Both the position numbers and the translations under genes were made by a program. Below, in pieces: positions 10,549 to 22,020 of a stretch of 32,378 nt of DNA. Under the pieces are notes generated by a model. It was not told where the DNA came from. It made no database searches and worked only from the letters and a program-made list of their open reading frames with translations. The stretch comes from Xylophilus sp. ASV27 (GTDB lineage: Bacteria; Pseudomonadota; Gammaproteobacteria; Burkholderiales; Burkholderiaceae_C), in the NCBI RefSeq assembly GCF_016428875.1, contig NZ_JAELTO010000047.1:1-32378 (forward strand), given 5' to 3'. Positions within the stretch are counted from its first letter, which is position 1. Each line of letters starts with the position of its first letter.

Positions 10549-11757
10549 ATGACAGAAGATCTCCACTTCGCCCATCTTGCTTGGCCCTTTCTGGACGACC
10601 GACACCGCGCCCTGGGCCCTGACCTCGACCGGTGGGCACACGCATTGGCAGTGCCTGGGCTGGCCGACAACCAACCCTCCCGGGCGACCGTCGACCAATC
10701 GTGCCGGAGCATCGTCCGGGCGCTGGGCGATGCCGGCTTCCTCCGGCTGTGCGTGGACATGGCCGACGGCTCCAGCCATCGGCTGGACTGCCGTGCCATT
10801 TGTATCGCACGAGAGACACTGGCACGTCACCACGCCCTGCTGGATTTCGCTTTCGCCATGCAGGGGTTGGGCTCGGGCGCGATCTCCCTGGCCGGCACGG
10901 ACGAGCAACGTGCCCAATACCTGCCGCGGGTCGTGGCCGGCCAGAGCATCGCAGCCTTCGCCCTCTCCGAGCCGATCGCGGGGTCCGACGTGAGCGCCAT
11001 GGCCTGCACGGCCGAACGCCTGGGCGACCACTACGTGCTGAACGGTGAGAAAACGTGGATTTCCAATGGCGGCATCGCTGATTTCTACGTGGTATTCGCC
11101 CGAGCTCCCGGCACGCAGCGCTCCGCCGGGGTCTCTGCCTTCATCGTGGAGGCAACTACTCCTGGTCTCGACGTCGCGGAGCGGCTGGACGTCATGTCAC
11201 CGCATCCGCTGGCACGCATACGGTTCCAGGACTGCAGGGTGTCGTCCATGCGGCTGCTCGGTGTCGAGGGCGGCGGCTTCAAGCTGGCCATGCAGACACT
11301 GGACATCTTCCGCACATCAGTTGCCGCTGCCGCGCTCGGCTTCGCGCGGGCGGCGTTGGATGCAGCCGTCCAGCGAGCCAACACACGCCAGATGTTCGGC
11401 AACACACTGGGCGCCCTTCAGCTCACCCAGTCGAAGATCGCACAGATGGCCTGCTCCATCGACGCAGCGGCCCTGCTGGTGTACCGCGCGGCGTGGATGA
11501 AGGACCGAGGCCGGCGCATCACGCGGGAGGCCGCCATGGCCAAGCTGGCGGCAACAGAGTCCGCGCAGACCGTCATCGATGCGGCGGTGCAGATCCATGG
11601 GGGCGAAGGCGTCCGGGTGGGCGCAAAAGTGGAAAAGCTATACCGGGACATCCGCGCCTTGCGCATCTATGAGGGAGCGACGGAGGTGCAACAGATCATC
11701 ATCGGCAGCGACGTGCTCAAGGCCGCGCAGGCCGCATGCCAGGGGACTACGGCATGA
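10549..11757 (+). CDS. acyl-CoA dehydrogenase
   Basis: A 402-residue FAD-dependent dehydrogenase that makes a 2,3-double bond in an acyl-CoA and passes electrons to ETF. The FAD/substrate signature [16 protein letters not shown] lies near residue 135-150 and WISNGG near 167. The C-terminal domain has [23 protein letters not shown] and [14 protein letters not shown], in which E375 occupies the catalytic-base position. Length and domain order are normal. Substrate specificity cannot be read. It is the first gene rightward from the TetR operator and its stop overlaps the next start (ATGA at 11754-11757), so it is coupled to the CoA-transferase. Confidence 0.95.
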   Translation: MTEDLHFAHLAWPFLDDRHRALGPDLDRWAHALAVPGLADNQPSRATVDQSCRSIVRALGDAGFLRLCVDMADGSSHRLDCRAICIARETLARHHALLDFAFAMQGLGSGAISLAGTDEQRAQYLPRVVAGQSIAAFALSEPIAGSDVSAMACTAERLGDHYVLNGEKTWISNGGIADFYVVFARAPGTQRSAGVSAFIVEATTPGLDVAERLDVMSPHPLARIRFQDCRVSSMRLLGVEGGGFKLAMQTLDIFRTSVAAAALGFARAALDAAVQRANTRQMFGNTLGALQLTQSKIAQMACSIDAAALLVYRAAWMKDRGRRITREAAMAKLAATESAQTVIDAAVQIHGGEGVRVGAKVEKLYRDIRALRIYEGATEVQQIIIGSDVLKAAQAACQGTTA

Positions 11758-12923
11758 GTACGGGCCCCCTCGCAGGCATTGTCGTCATTGACATATCGAA
11801 TTTCGTCTTCGGTCCCGTCGCCACGCAGATGCTGGGCGACATGGGCGCCGAGGTCATCAAGGTCGAGCCACCGGAGGGCGACCCCACCCGCGGCATCGGT
11901 GCCAGCAGGAACAAGGGCATGGGCTCCTTCTTCCTCAATCTGAACCGCAACAAGCGCAGCGTCGTGCTGGACTTGAAGTCGAAGGCCGGAGCGCAGGAGC
12001 TTCGGCGGCTGCTGATTTCGGCAGATGTCTTCGTGCACAACATGCGCAGCACTGCGCTGGCCCGGCTCGGCCTGTCCTACGAGCAGTTGCAGGGAGCATT
12101 TCCCCGGCTGGTTCACGCTGCGGCTCAGGGCTTCGGGGCCGGCGGCGCTTACTTCGACCGCCCCGCCTATGACGACATCATTCAGGGCCTGAGCGGCATT
12201 ACCGGCATCAATGCTGCCTCCTCGGGCCAGCCAGCCTACGCGCCGATGCTGCTGTCGGACAAGCTGTGCGGCGTTTATCTGGCCCAAGGCATCACGGCAG
12301 CGCTGCTGCACCGCGAACGCACCGGCCGCGCCCAGAAGGTCGAGGTGCCGATGCTGGAAACGATGGCCTCCTTCAACCTCCTGGAGCATCTGGCAGACGG
12401 CGTGCTGCAGCCCACTGGCGATGCCGGCCCACCCTGGGAAGGGTATGCGCGGATGTTCTCCCCCCATCACCGCCCGCTGGCGACACGGGACGGGCACATC
12501 AGCATCATCGCGAACACCGACGGCCAATGGCGCCGGCTGTTCGAGTTGATCGGCCGGGCGGAGCTATGCGCGGACCCGCGCTTCACAAGCATCGGTGAGC
12601 GCATGCGGCACATCGGTGTGCTCTATGAGGCCGTGGAACAAGGCCTGGCCGGCAAGACCACGGCCGAATGGCTTGCAGCCCTGCAGGCCGCCGACGTACC
12701 GGCCGGCCCCATTCACAGCCTTGAAGGGCTGCGGCAGGACCCGCACCTCCGGCAGCGGGGATTCTTCCGGGAGTTTTCACATGCAACGGAAGGCACGTTG
12801 GTGATGCCGGACGCGCCCGTCATGTTTTCCGACTCACCCGCCTCGATCCGCCGGGGACCGCCGCGGCTGGGGGAACACAATGCCGAGTTGCTGCCTGGCA
12901 CGGAAGCGCAGGGTGCCCGGTGA
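11754..12923 (+). CDS. CaiB/BaiF-type (family III) CoA-transferase, first of pair
   Basis: A 389-residue family III CoA-transferase, which moves CoA between carboxylic acids. The start is the ATG at 11754, overlapping the dehydrogenase stop; an AGGGG lies about 8 nt upstream. The N-terminal Rossmann-like half has [17 protein letters not shown] and the [13 protein letters not shown] segment. The catalytic aspartate that forms the acyl anhydride should be D169 in [14 protein letters not shown]. The C-terminal swap segment ends LGEHNAELL, as in the family. With the following paralogue it may form a heteromer, as BbsEF does for benzylsuccinate, or the two may act on different acids. Confidence 0.93.
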   Translation: MSTGPLAGIVVIDISNFVFGPVATQMLGDMGAEVIKVEPPEGDPTRGIGASRNKGMGSFFLNLNRNKRSVVLDLKSKAGAQELRRLLISADVFVHNMRSTALARLGLSYEQLQGAFPRLVHAAAQGFGAGGAYFDRPAYDDIIQGLSGITGINAASSGQPAYAPMLLSDKLCGVYLAQGITAALLHRERTGRAQKVEVPMLETMASFNLLEHLADGVLQPTGDAGPPWEGYARMFSPHHRPLATRDGHISIIANTDGQWRRLFELIGRAELCADPRFTSIGERMRHIGVLYEAVEQGLAGKTTAEWLAALQAADVPAGPIHSLEGLRQDPHLRQRGFFREFSHATEGTLVMPDAPVMFSDSPASIRRGPPRLGEHNAELLPGTEAQGAR

Positions 12924-13029
12924 CGCGGTCGCCTCACCGGAAGCACCCTCGTCGGTCGATCCGTGCTCAGCGGCGGGCAAGCATACTGCGGCCGCCAGCT
13001 GTTCTTGTTTCTTGCAATTGGAGTATCAG

Positions 13030-14184
13030 ATGGGCTACCCCCTTAAAGGCGTGACCGTTGTCGCAGTCGAGCAGGCAGCGGCGGCGCCCTACGCATCCAG
13101 CCGGCTGGCGGATGCCGGCGCGCGCGTGATCAAGATCGAGAGGCCCGAAGGCGACTTTTCGCGCGGGTACGACAAGGCGGTTAACGGCGACAGCACCTAC
13201 TTCGTCTGGCTGAACCGGGGCAAGGAATCCGTGGTGCTGGACTACACCCAGCCGGAGGATGCCGCGCTGCTGCAGCGCTTGATCGCCCGGGCAGACGTGC
13301 TCATCCAGAACTTGGGGCCTGGCGCAGCCGTCCGAGCGGGTTTCGGCTGGGAAAAGATGCGCCAGTTGCACCCCCGGCTCATCACCTGCGACATCTCCGG
13401 CTATGGAGAAGAGGGCCCCTATGCCGGCATGCGCGCCTACGACCTACTCGTGCAGGCAGAAAGCGGCATCTGCTCAGTCACGGGTAGCCCAGAGACACCG
13501 GGCAGGATCGGCATTTCGGCCTGTGACGTGGGGACCGGCATGTATGCCCACGCAGCCATCCTGGAGGCACTTCTCCAGCGCGAGCGCACCGGCGAAGGCA
13601 GCGCAATCCATGTGTCATTGTTCGACGCGATGTGCGACTGGATGACCGTGCCGCTGCTGCACTACGACTATGCCGGCACCACCTGGCCGCGGGTCGGCCT
13701 GGCCCATCCGACCATCGCCCCCTATGGCGCGTATCGGGTAGGAGGCGAGGTAGGGGATGAAGCCACCATCCTGATCGGGGTACAAAACGATGGCGAGTGG
13801 AAACGCTTTGCCACCCAGGTGCTGGGCCGGCCGGGCCTGCTCGGCCGCCCCGAATTCGCCAGCAATATGCTGCGGGTCGAACACCGCGACCCCCTGGACA
13901 CGGAGATCAAGGCCATCCTGGCTTGCATGGCGCCGGCAGAGGTCCGGCAGAAACTCCAGATGGCGCAGGTGGCGTTCGCCGCGGTCAACGGTGTCCAGGA
14001 GCTGTCCTCCCATCCGCACTTGCGGCGTGCGACAGTGCCCACCGTCCACGGCAACGCCCAAGTAGTTGCCCCGCCGGCCATCTTCCGCAAGGAGCCACGG
14101 GAGCTGGGTCGTGTGCCCGGCATCGGCCAGCACACGGAGGCGATAAGGGCGGAGTTCAGCGGGATTCCGGCTCTGCCGGCATAG
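13030..14184 (+). CDS. CaiB/BaiF-type (family III) CoA-transferase, second of pair
   Basis: A 384-residue family III CoA-transferase, related to but clearly diverged from its neighbour. The start at 13030 (MGYPLKGVTVVAVEQ) has GGAG upstream; an in-frame ATG at 12880 would lie inside the preceding gene and adds no family sequence. It shows ADAGARVIKIERPEGDF, then NRGKESVVLDY, and SGYGEEGPYAGMRAYDLLVQ. The probable catalytic Asp is D166 in ACDVGTGMYAH. The gap from the previous gene is 106 bp without an evident promoter or terminator, so they are probably in one operon. Both paralogues keep the aspartate, so neither is obviously a dead subunit. Confidence 0.93.
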   Translation: MGYPLKGVTVVAVEQAAAAPYASSRLADAGARVIKIERPEGDFSRGYDKAVNGDSTYFVWLNRGKESVVLDYTQPEDAALLQRLIARADVLIQNLGPGAAVRAGFGWEKMRQLHPRLITCDISGYGEEGPYAGMRAYDLLVQAESGICSVTGSPETPGRIGISACDVGTGMYAHAAILEALLQRERTGEGSAIHVSLFDAMCDWMTVPLLHYDYAGTTWPRVGLAHPTIAPYGAYRVGGEVGDEATILIGVQNDGEWKRFATQVLGRPGLLGRPEFASNMLRVEHRDPLDTEIKAILACMAPAEVRQKLQMAQVAFAAVNGVQELSSHPHLRRATVPTVHGNAQVVAPPAIFRKEPRELGRVPGIGQHTEAIRAEFSGIPALPA

Positions 14185-14259
14185 GTTTGTTGGGTCTGAG
14201 GGATCAAGTCGCCCTGCCCGTGTTCTGATCGGCAGAGCCGCCACCCACCTCCCCACCCC

Positions 14260-14871
14260 ATGCCCCGCACTGCCGTCATCGACTTCGAAACCACCGGCCT
14301 GTCGCCCCTGAACGGAGACCGGGCCACCGAGGTGGCCATCGTGCTCGTGGAGGGCGGCGAGGTGGTGGACCGCTTCCAGAGCCTGATGAATGCGGGGGTG
14401 CGCATTCCGCCGTTCATCGAATCCCTCACCGGCATCAGCAACGCGATGGTGGCGGCGGCGCCGCCGGCCGAGCGGGTGATGGCGGATGCGGCGCGCTTCG
14501 TGGGGGATACGCCGATGGCGGCGCACAACGCGTCGTTCGACCGGCGCTTCTGGGCGGCCGAGCTGGGGCGCATCGGCCAGGCGGCGCCGCAGCCCTTCGT
14601 CTGCACCCTGCTGCTGGCGCGGCGGCTCTATCCCGAGGCGCGCAGCCACAAGCTCGGGGCGCTGGCGGCGCTGCATGGCCTGGCGTGCACGGGCCGCGCG
14701 CACCGGGCGCTGGCCGATGCCGAGATGGCCGCGGCGCTGCTGGGGCGGATGCGGCGCGATCTGCAGTCCCGCTATGGCCTGCCGCAGGCCCACCACGGCC
14801 TGCTGGAGCAGTTGCAGCGCGCGCAGCGGCAGGCGCTGCCCAAGGTGATCGCCCGCTACCTTGCGCAATAG
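14260..14871 (+). CDS. DEDDh 3'-5' exonuclease (DnaQ-like)
   Basis: A 203-residue exonuclease of the DnaQ/epsilon superfamily. Exo I is VIDFETTG with D8 and E10, Exo II is HNASFDRRF with D94, and Exo III is [10 protein letters not shown] with H148 and D153, giving a complete DEDDh metal site. It has no polymerase or BRCT domain, and it is shorter than replicative epsilon, so it is probably a stand-alone proofreading or repair exonuclease. The C-terminal tail beyond residue 165 is arginine/glutamine rich and unassigned. No clear Shine-Dalgarno precedes the ATG (the upstream stretch is C-rich). It lies 71 bp before NAD synthetase on the same strand. Confidence 0.9.
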   Translation: MPRTAVIDFETTGLSPLNGDRATEVAIVLVEGGEVVDRFQSLMNAGVRIPPFIESLTGISNAMVAAAPPAERVMADAARFVGDTPMAAHNASFDRRFWAAELGRIGQAAPQPFVCTLLLARRLYPEARSHKLGALAALHGLACTGRAHRALADAEMAAALLGRMRRDLQSRYGLPQAHHGLLEQLQRAQRQALPKVIARYLAQ

Positions 14872-14942
14872 CGACGGGCACGAGCCGCGCAGAGGGCTTG
14901 TCATACAGTAGCGTCGCAGCCACCCGACCGAGGACTCTTCCG

Positions 14943-17087
<2,145 letters not shown>

Positions 17088-17103
17088 CCCGGCACAGCCC
17101 CTG

Positions 17104-17379
17104 ATGCACCACCGCCGCCATTTCCTCATGACCTCCTCCGTCCTGGGCACCACCTCGGCCCTGTCCACGCTGTCCGACCTGGCGCAGGCCGCACGCGACG
17201 ACCAGGCCCTGCTCGGCTACCGGAAGCTGCCGGGAGCCGACACCGCGGTGGCCACGCCGGACCACGACTACCCCTTCCTGTACGCGCCGGGCGCGGCGGG
17301 GCCGGCGGAGCGCGCGCGCACGGTGTTCGAGAGCTTCCACGCCGGCACCCTGAGCATGCGCTGCGTGCAGTTCGGCTAG
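17104..17379 (+). pseudogene. internally deleted LigB/DODA-type extradiol dioxygenase remnant
   Basis: The open frame gives 91 residues. The first 30 or so ([20 protein letters not shown] and on) look like a twin-arginine-style export leader. The remainder, with [20 protein letters not shown] and ending [11 protein letters not shown], matches what I know as the C-terminus of DODA-type class III extradiol dioxygenases, which end SMRxVxFG. About 200 residues holding the metal site are missing between them, so the product cannot be active. A CAGGCC direct repeat flanks the probable junction (17183-17210). [13 protein letters not shown], where the family usually has TPDHYxPLLYxLG, also suggests relaxed selection. 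A genuinely short exported protein is the alternative. Confidence 0.65.
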
Positions 17380-17405
17380 GGCGTTCATCCTTCATTTCGC
17401 CCCCC

Positions 17406-19571
17406 ATGTCTTCCACCGAGTGGTCCGCCGCGGCCCTGCACACCTTCGACGAAGCGGTGAATGCCACCGCCGGATTCCGCAGCCGGCCCGGCCAGCGCCG
17501 CATGGCCGAGCAGGTGGCGCAGGCCTTTGCCAGCGCCACGCTGGGCAAGGTCGAGGAAGGCGACGACGCCCCGGTGCGCGCCATCGCCGTGGTGCAGGCC
17601 GGCACCGGCGTGGGCAAGTCGCTGGCCTACTGCGTGCCGGCGATCACGCTGGCACTGGCGCGCAACACGCGGGTGCTGATCTCCACCGCCACCGTGGCGC
17701 TGCAGGAACAGCTCTGCACCAAGGATCTGCCGGCGCTGGCCGCGCTGCTGCCGCAGCCGTTCAGATTTGCGCTGGCCAAGGGGCGCGGGCGCTATGTCTG
17801 CAAGCTCAAGCTCGAACGCCTGGCCGGCACCGGCGAGGCCGCCGACGAGGACGACCTGTTCGCCGAGGAAGAAGCCGCCGCCCGCGCGGCCCGGCCCGCG
17901 CACGAGACCGAGGCGCGCATCCAGTTCTATTCCGGCATGGCGCAGGCGCTGGCCAGGGGCGGCTGGGACGGCGACCGCGACTCGCTCGACACGCCGCCCG
18001 CGCACGAGGTCTGGGGCCCGGTCGCGGCCGAGGCCGCCACCTGCACCGGCAAGTACTGCCCCGCCTTCAGCCAGTGCACCTATTTCGACAAGCGCAAGGA
18101 GCTGGTCGGCGCGCAGGTGATCGTCGCCAACCACGACCTGCTGCTGTCTTCGCTCGGCGCGCGGGTGCTGCCCGAGCTGGACAACTGCCTGCTGGTGCTG
18201 GACGAGGCGCACCACCTGCCCGGCACCGCGCTGGACCAGTTCGCCTGCAGCATGGACCTGGGCCGCCACGCCTGGGTCGAGCGCCTGGCCAGCCGCGCGC
18301 TGCGCGTCGGCGGCCTGCTGGCGGTGCAGGAAATCGCCGACGTCCCGCGCCACGCGGCGCAGTTGCGGCAGGCGCTGATCGACGTCGGCCGCCTGGTGCA
18401 GGACCTCTACGGCAGCGCGCTGCATGCCCAGCAGGGCGGCTGGGGCCCGGCGCACGTGCGCCTGCCGCGCGGTGAACTGCCCGAGGCACTGCAGGAGCCG
18501 CTGGGCCAGCTCGCCCACCATGCGGAGGGCTTTGCCGGCGCGCTGCGCGCCATCGCCAAGGCGCTGCGCGCCGAGATGCGCGACAAGCCCGACGAGGCGC
18601 GGCGCCTGTCCGCGCTGTATGCGCAGATCGGCATGCTCGCGCCCCGGCTCGACCAGGTGCTGGCCACGGCCCAACTGCTGCTGCAGGACAGCGCGCCGGG
18701 CGCGGTGCCTGCCGCGAAGTGGTTCACGCTCGAAACCCGCGAAGGCCAGGACGACCTGCTGCAGGCCCATGCCAGCCCGGTGCTGCCCGGCAGCGCGCTG
18801 CGCAAGCACCTGTGGAGCGCGGTGCGCGGCGCGGTGCTGACCTCGGCCACGCTGACCAGCTGCGGGCAGTTCGACTTCTTCCTGCGCGAGACCGGCCTGC
18901 ACGGCGACGACGCCGCCAGCACGCTGGAAGTGCCCAGCCCCTTCGACTACGCCGCGCAGGGCACGCTGCTCATGGCCGAGACCGCCGCCGACCCGCGCGA
19001 CGCCGCCGCCTTCACCGCCGAGATGGTGCAGGCGCTGGTGCAGGACCTGGCCGACGTCCGCTCCGGCGCGCTGGTGCTGTTCACCTCGCGCGAACAATTG
19101 CGCCAGGCGGTCGACGCCCTGCCCGACGCCCTGCGCCCCGCCGTGCTGGTGCAGACCGCGCTGCCGCGCGCGCAGCTGCTGCGCCGCCACCGCGAGCGCG
19201 TCGCGGCAGGCCAGCCTTCCATCATCTTCGGCATGCAGTCCTTCGGAGAAGGGCTGGACCTGCCGGGCCGGCTGTGCGAAACCCTGTTCATCACCAAGCT
19301 GCCCTTCGCGCCGCCCGACGACCCGGTGGGCGAGGCGCGCGCCGAATGGCTGCGCGCGGTCGGCCGCGACCCCTTCAGTGAACTGGTGGTGCCGGCCACC
19401 GCCATCCGCCTGGCGCAATGGGTGGGCCGCGCCATCCGCACCGAGGAAGACCGCGCCCGCGTGGTCTGCTACGACCGCCGCCTGGGCAGCACCCGCTACG
19501 GCCAGCACCTGCTGCAGGGGCTGCCGCCGTTCACGCGGGTGCGGCGCGGCGCGCTGGAGGCGGCGTCCTGA
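17406..19571 (+). CDS. dinG: ATP-dependent DNA helicase DinG (XPD-like, Fe-S)
   Basis: A 721-residue superfamily 2 helicase, 5'-3' polarity in this family, that unwinds D-loops, R-loops and forked DNA. Walker A is AGTGVGKS with K71 and the DEAH box is at 266-269 (LVLDEAHHLPG). Four cysteines fit the 4Fe-4S cluster of DinG/XPD: C132 (GRYVC) and C213, C218, C224 (CTGKYCPAFSQC). The C-terminal motor has FGMQSFGEGLDLPG and motif VI QWVGRAIRTEEDR. An acidic/Ala-rich insertion lies at about 143-170. Start ATG at 17406, 26 bp after the dioxygenase remnant. Length is normal for DinG. Confidence 0.95.
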   Translation: MSSTEWSAAALHTFDEAVNATAGFRSRPGQRRMAEQVAQAFASATLGKVEEGDDAPVRAIAVVQAGTGVGKSLAYCVPAITLALARNTRVLISTATVALQEQLCTKDLPALAALLPQPFRFALAKGRGRYVCKLKLERLAGTGEAADEDDLFAEEEAAARAARPAHETEARIQFYSGMAQALARGGWDGDRDSLDTPPAHEVWGPVAAEAATCTGKYCPAFSQCTYFDKRKELVGAQVIVANHDLLLSSLGARVLPELDNCLLVLDEAHHLPGTALDQFACSMDLGRHAWVERLASRALRVGGLLAVQEIADVPRHAAQLRQALIDVGRLVQDLYGSALHAQQGGWGPAHVRLPRGELPEALQEPLGQLAHHAEGFAGALRAIAKALRAEMRDKPDEARRLSALYAQIGMLAPRLDQVLATAQLLLQDSAPGAVPAAKWFTLETREGQDDLLQAHASPVLPGSALRKHLWSAVRGAVLTSATLTSCGQFDFFLRETGLHGDDAASTLEVPSPFDYAAQGTLLMAETAADPRDAAAFTAEMVQALVQDLADVRSGALVLFTSREQLRQAVDALPDALRPAVLVQTALPRAQLLRRHRERVAAGQPSIIFGMQSFGEGLDLPGRLCETLFITKLPFAPPDDPVGEARAEWLRAVGRDPFSELVVPATAIRLAQWVGRAIRTEEDRARVVCYDRRLGSTRYGQHLLQGLPPFTRVRRGALEAAS

Positions 19572-19703
19572 GAGGCGGGGATTTATTTTCTGAAACGCGC
19601 GTATACCCGCAGCACGGCGTGCCGCCTGTCGCCTAACCTGCGCGGCTACCCCGGCGCTTTCCGCCAGGGCGCTGCCCGCGCAGGGCCTCCTGAAGGACAT
19701 CAC

Positions 19704-19982
19704 ATGACCACCGGACTTTTCTGGGTACTATTTGCAGGCTTCATCGTCGGCATGCTCGTCAACGCGTTCAAGCCGCTGGGACGCATGGCCGGCATGACGG
19801 GCCTGCTCGTCACCGCTGCCATCGGCATCGCCGGAGCGCTGGCGGCCAGCCTGTCGGGCGAGGCCCTGCACTGGTGGAGCCGGGAGCACCTCAACGGCTT
19901 CACGGCGGCCGTGATCGGCGCCCTCATCGTGCTGCTCGCCACACGTTTCTTCCTGAGGCCGCGCGCACTGCCGGCGGCCTGA
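19704..19982 (+). CDS. GlsB/YeaQ/YmgE-like small membrane protein
   Basis: A 92-residue hydrophobic protein with three probable membrane segments (about residues 4-22, 30-50 and 66-85). The pattern FWVLFAGFIVGMLVNAFKP followed by GMTGLLVTAAIGIAGALAA resembles the GlsB/YeaQ/YmgE (transglycosylase-associated) family, whose role is unknown but which is often stress induced. An AAGGA Shine-Dalgarno lies about 8 nt before the ATG. The upstream gap (19572-19703) contains TTTCTGAAAC at 19587-19596, also found ahead of the small gene at 21707. Family assignment is moderate because the third segment diverges. Confidence 0.7.
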   Translation: MTTGLFWVLFAGFIVGMLVNAFKPLGRMAGMTGLLVTAAIGIAGALAASLSGEALHWWSREHLNGFTAAVIGALIVLLATRFFLRPRALPAA

Positions 19983-20029
19983 CCGCCGCGGCCTACCATG
20001 GGGGCCGTCCACCGCATCACGAGACCCCC

Positions 20030-21538
20030 ATGGAGTTCGAGTTCAAGTTCCAGATCCCGCCCGAGCGCCTGCCCGCGGTAGAGGCGGCGCTGCGCCGCGG
20101 CGCGGTGCAACGGGTGCACCTGCAGGCGCGCTATTTCGACACGGCAGACGGCGCGCTGGCCGCGCACGGCATGGTGCTGCGCCTGCGCAAGGAAGGACGG
20201 CGCTGGGTGCAGACCGCCAAGGCCGCCGGTGCCGGCCCGCTGCAGCGGCTGGAGCACGAGGTGGACCTGGGCGCCGCGCGCGCCGCGGCCAGTGCCGTGC
20301 CGGATCTGCGCCTGCACCAGGGCACAGCGGTGGGCGCGCGGCTGCAGCAGGTGCTGGGCGCTGAGCCGGTGCTGCTTGAAACCTATGGCACCGACATCTG
20401 GCGCCAGCGCCGCGTGGTGCGGGTGGGGCGCAGCATGGTGGAGCTGGCGCTGGATGTGGGCCAGGTGAATGCCCCTGCCGTGGGCGGCGGGCGCCGCGTG
20501 TCGCCGGTGTGTGAACTGGAGTTGGAGTTGGTGCAGGGCGATGCGCAGGCGCTGGCCGGTCTGGCGCGGCGCTGGGCGCAGCGCCATGGCCTGTGGCTCA
20601 GCACCTTGTCCAAGGCCGAGCGCGGCGAGCGGCTGCGCGCGGGCGCGGGCACCGTGCCGGCGGTCAAGGCGCGGGCGCCGGAATTTCCCGCGCAGCCCTC
20701 GGGCCGCGCCATCCAGCAGGCCGTACTGGCAGCGTGCTTGGCGCAGGTGCTGCCCGGCGCAAGCGAGGTCGCGGCAGGCAACACGGATGCCGAGCAGTTG
20801 CACCAGTTGCGCATCGGCATCCGGCGCCTGCGCACCGCGCTGCGCGCGCTCGCACCCCTGGCGCCGGGCCTGGACCCGGCCTGGGAGGCGCCGCTGGTGC
20901 AGGTCTTCCGCGTGCTGGGCACGCAGCGCGACCGCGAGCAGGCGCTGGGCCTGGTGCAGCCGCTGCTGCAGGCCGCCGGCGGCCCGCCGGTGCAATGGCC
21001 GGCCGAGGACGACGCCACTGCCGCGCGGCCCGGCGAAGCGGTGCGGGCGCCGGCTTTCCAGGCGGTGCTGATCGAACTGGTCGGCTTCGCGGCGGCCGAG
21101 GCGGCCGCGCCCGGGCTGGACGCGGCGGCCGCCCGCCGCGCGCTGCGCCGGCAACTGCGCAGGCTGCAGGCCCGGGTGCTGGAAGATGCCGCGCGCTTCA
21201 CCTCGCTCGCACCCGAGGCGCAGCACCGCACGCGCCGCCGGCTCAAGCGCCTGCGCTACCTGGCGGAATTCGTGGCGCCGCTGTGGGGCAAGGCCAAGGA
21301 CGCCGCGACCTATCTGCAAGCCCTGCGTCCCGCGCAGGACCTGCTGGGCCGCCAGCACGACGAGGCCGTGGCCTGCGGCCTGTACCGGGCCGCCGCCATG
21401 CAGGACCCGCGGGCCTGGTTCGGGGCCGGCTGGCTCGCGGCGCGCCAGCCCGAGGGCGCGCGCGCCTGTGCCGAGGCGCTGGGCCGGATCGCCGGCGCGG
21501 CGCCGTTCTGGAAGAAGCACGGCGGCAAGAGGAACTGA
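20030..21538 (+). CDS. CYTH-CHAD domain protein (inorganic triphosphatase-like)
   Basis: A 502-residue protein with an N-terminal CYTH domain (about 1-205) and a C-terminal CHAD domain (about 225-495), the same order as E. coli YgiF. The CYTH signature ExExK is at the very start (MEFEFKF: E2, E4, K6), followed by the basic tunnel motifs RYFDT and MVLRLRKEGRRWVQT. CYTH proteins hydrolyse triphosphates in a metal-dependent tunnel, and CHAD helical bundles with conserved His/Arg (LHQLRIGIRRLRTALRAL, HRTRRRLKRLRYLAEF) bind polyphosphate. The ATG at 20030 is preferred because it places ExExK at the N-terminus; the open frame extends upstream but overlies the previous gene. Probable role: inorganic triphosphatase. 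Confidence 0.92.
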   Translation: MEFEFKFQIPPERLPAVEAALRRGAVQRVHLQARYFDTADGALAAHGMVLRLRKEGRRWVQTAKAAGAGPLQRLEHEVDLGAARAAASAVPDLRLHQGTAVGARLQQVLGAEPVLLETYGTDIWRQRRVVRVGRSMVELALDVGQVNAPAVGGGRRVSPVCELELELVQGDAQALAGLARRWAQRHGLWLSTLSKAERGERLRAGAGTVPAVKARAPEFPAQPSGRAIQQAVLAACLAQVLPGASEVAAGNTDAEQLHQLRIGIRRLRTALRALAPLAPGLDPAWEAPLVQVFRVLGTQRDREQALGLVQPLLQAAGGPPVQWPAEDDATAARPGEAVRAPAFQAVLIELVGFAAAEAAAPGLDAAAARRALRRQLRRLQARVLEDAARFTSLAPEAQHRTRRRLKRLRYLAEFVAPLWGKAKDAATYLQALRPAQDLLGRQHDEAVACGLYRAAAMQDPRAWFGAGWLAARQPEGARACAEALGRIAGAAPFWKKHGGKRN

Positions 21539-21706
21539 GAAGGTGTGCAGGCAAGGAGCGATTTCGTCCTCGCATTGCCGATCGCAGGCATGGCGGCGCC
21601 GGCCGGCGAGACAGCTTTCTGAAACACGCGACGGCGCGAAAAAGCGTGCAATATGCGCTTCGGCGCGCCGCCCCTGGCGCTGCCCACACTGCGCGAGGAG
21701 CACGCC

Positions 21707-21937
21707 ATGTCCCAATACGCCACCATCGTCGGCGAGGTCACCTACACCCCGGGCGACGGAACGCCGATCCCGATTCCCAAAGGCCTGGTGGAGGTGGCCC
21801 TGGCCCCCGACAGCGCCACCCTGAGCTGGGAGGCGGCCGACGGCGTGGCCGGCCTCACCGCCATTCCGCGCACGCAGTTCGACGACTACGTGGAGGAGGG
21901 CAAGATCGTGCTGAAGCGGCCGGCCGAGGGAGGCTGA
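21707..21937 (+). CDS. small conserved-looking hypothetical protein
   Basis: A 76-residue acidic protein beginning MSQYATIVGEVTYTPGDGTP. A GAGGAG Shine-Dalgarno sits 7 nt before the ATG. The sequence alternates short hydrophobic strands with Gly/Pro/Asp turns and ends VEEGKIVLKRPAEGG, suggesting a small beta-rich cytosolic protein. It has no signal peptide, membrane segment or cysteine. I do not recognise a named family. It stands alone, 168 bp after the CYTH-CHAD gene and before repeat copy 3. Codon use matches its neighbours, which supports real coding. Confidence 0.75.
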   Translation: MSQYATIVGEVTYTPGDGTPIPIPKGLVEVALAPDSATLSWEAADGVAGLTAIPRTQFDDYVEEGKIVLKRPAEGG

Positions 21938-21969
21938 GCGCCGCCTCATTCATGGATCAAACAGTGCCG

Positions 21970-22012
21970 TAGCCCATAATCCACCTGGGCTTTATGCTAT
22001 TGAAAACATAGT
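21970..22012 (-). repeat. dispersed palindromic repeat, copy 3
   Basis: The AGCCCA/TGGGCT stem (21971-21976 and 21986-21991) is followed by GCTAT/ATAG (21996-22000 and 22008-22011). Orientation is the same as copy 2. It is slightly decayed, since the AGCCCAGG arm has lost two bases of match. It ends 8 bp before the ATG of the cation transporter, so its second hairpin could affect ribosome access there. Confidence 0.7.
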
Positions 22013-22020
22013 ATCCGTCG

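Noticed and set aside
7006-14184. The acyl-CoA island as a recently acquired genomic island.
   Set aside because: Composition is somewhat less GC-biased than the neighbours, but there is no tRNA, integrase or flanking direct repeat to support recent transfer.
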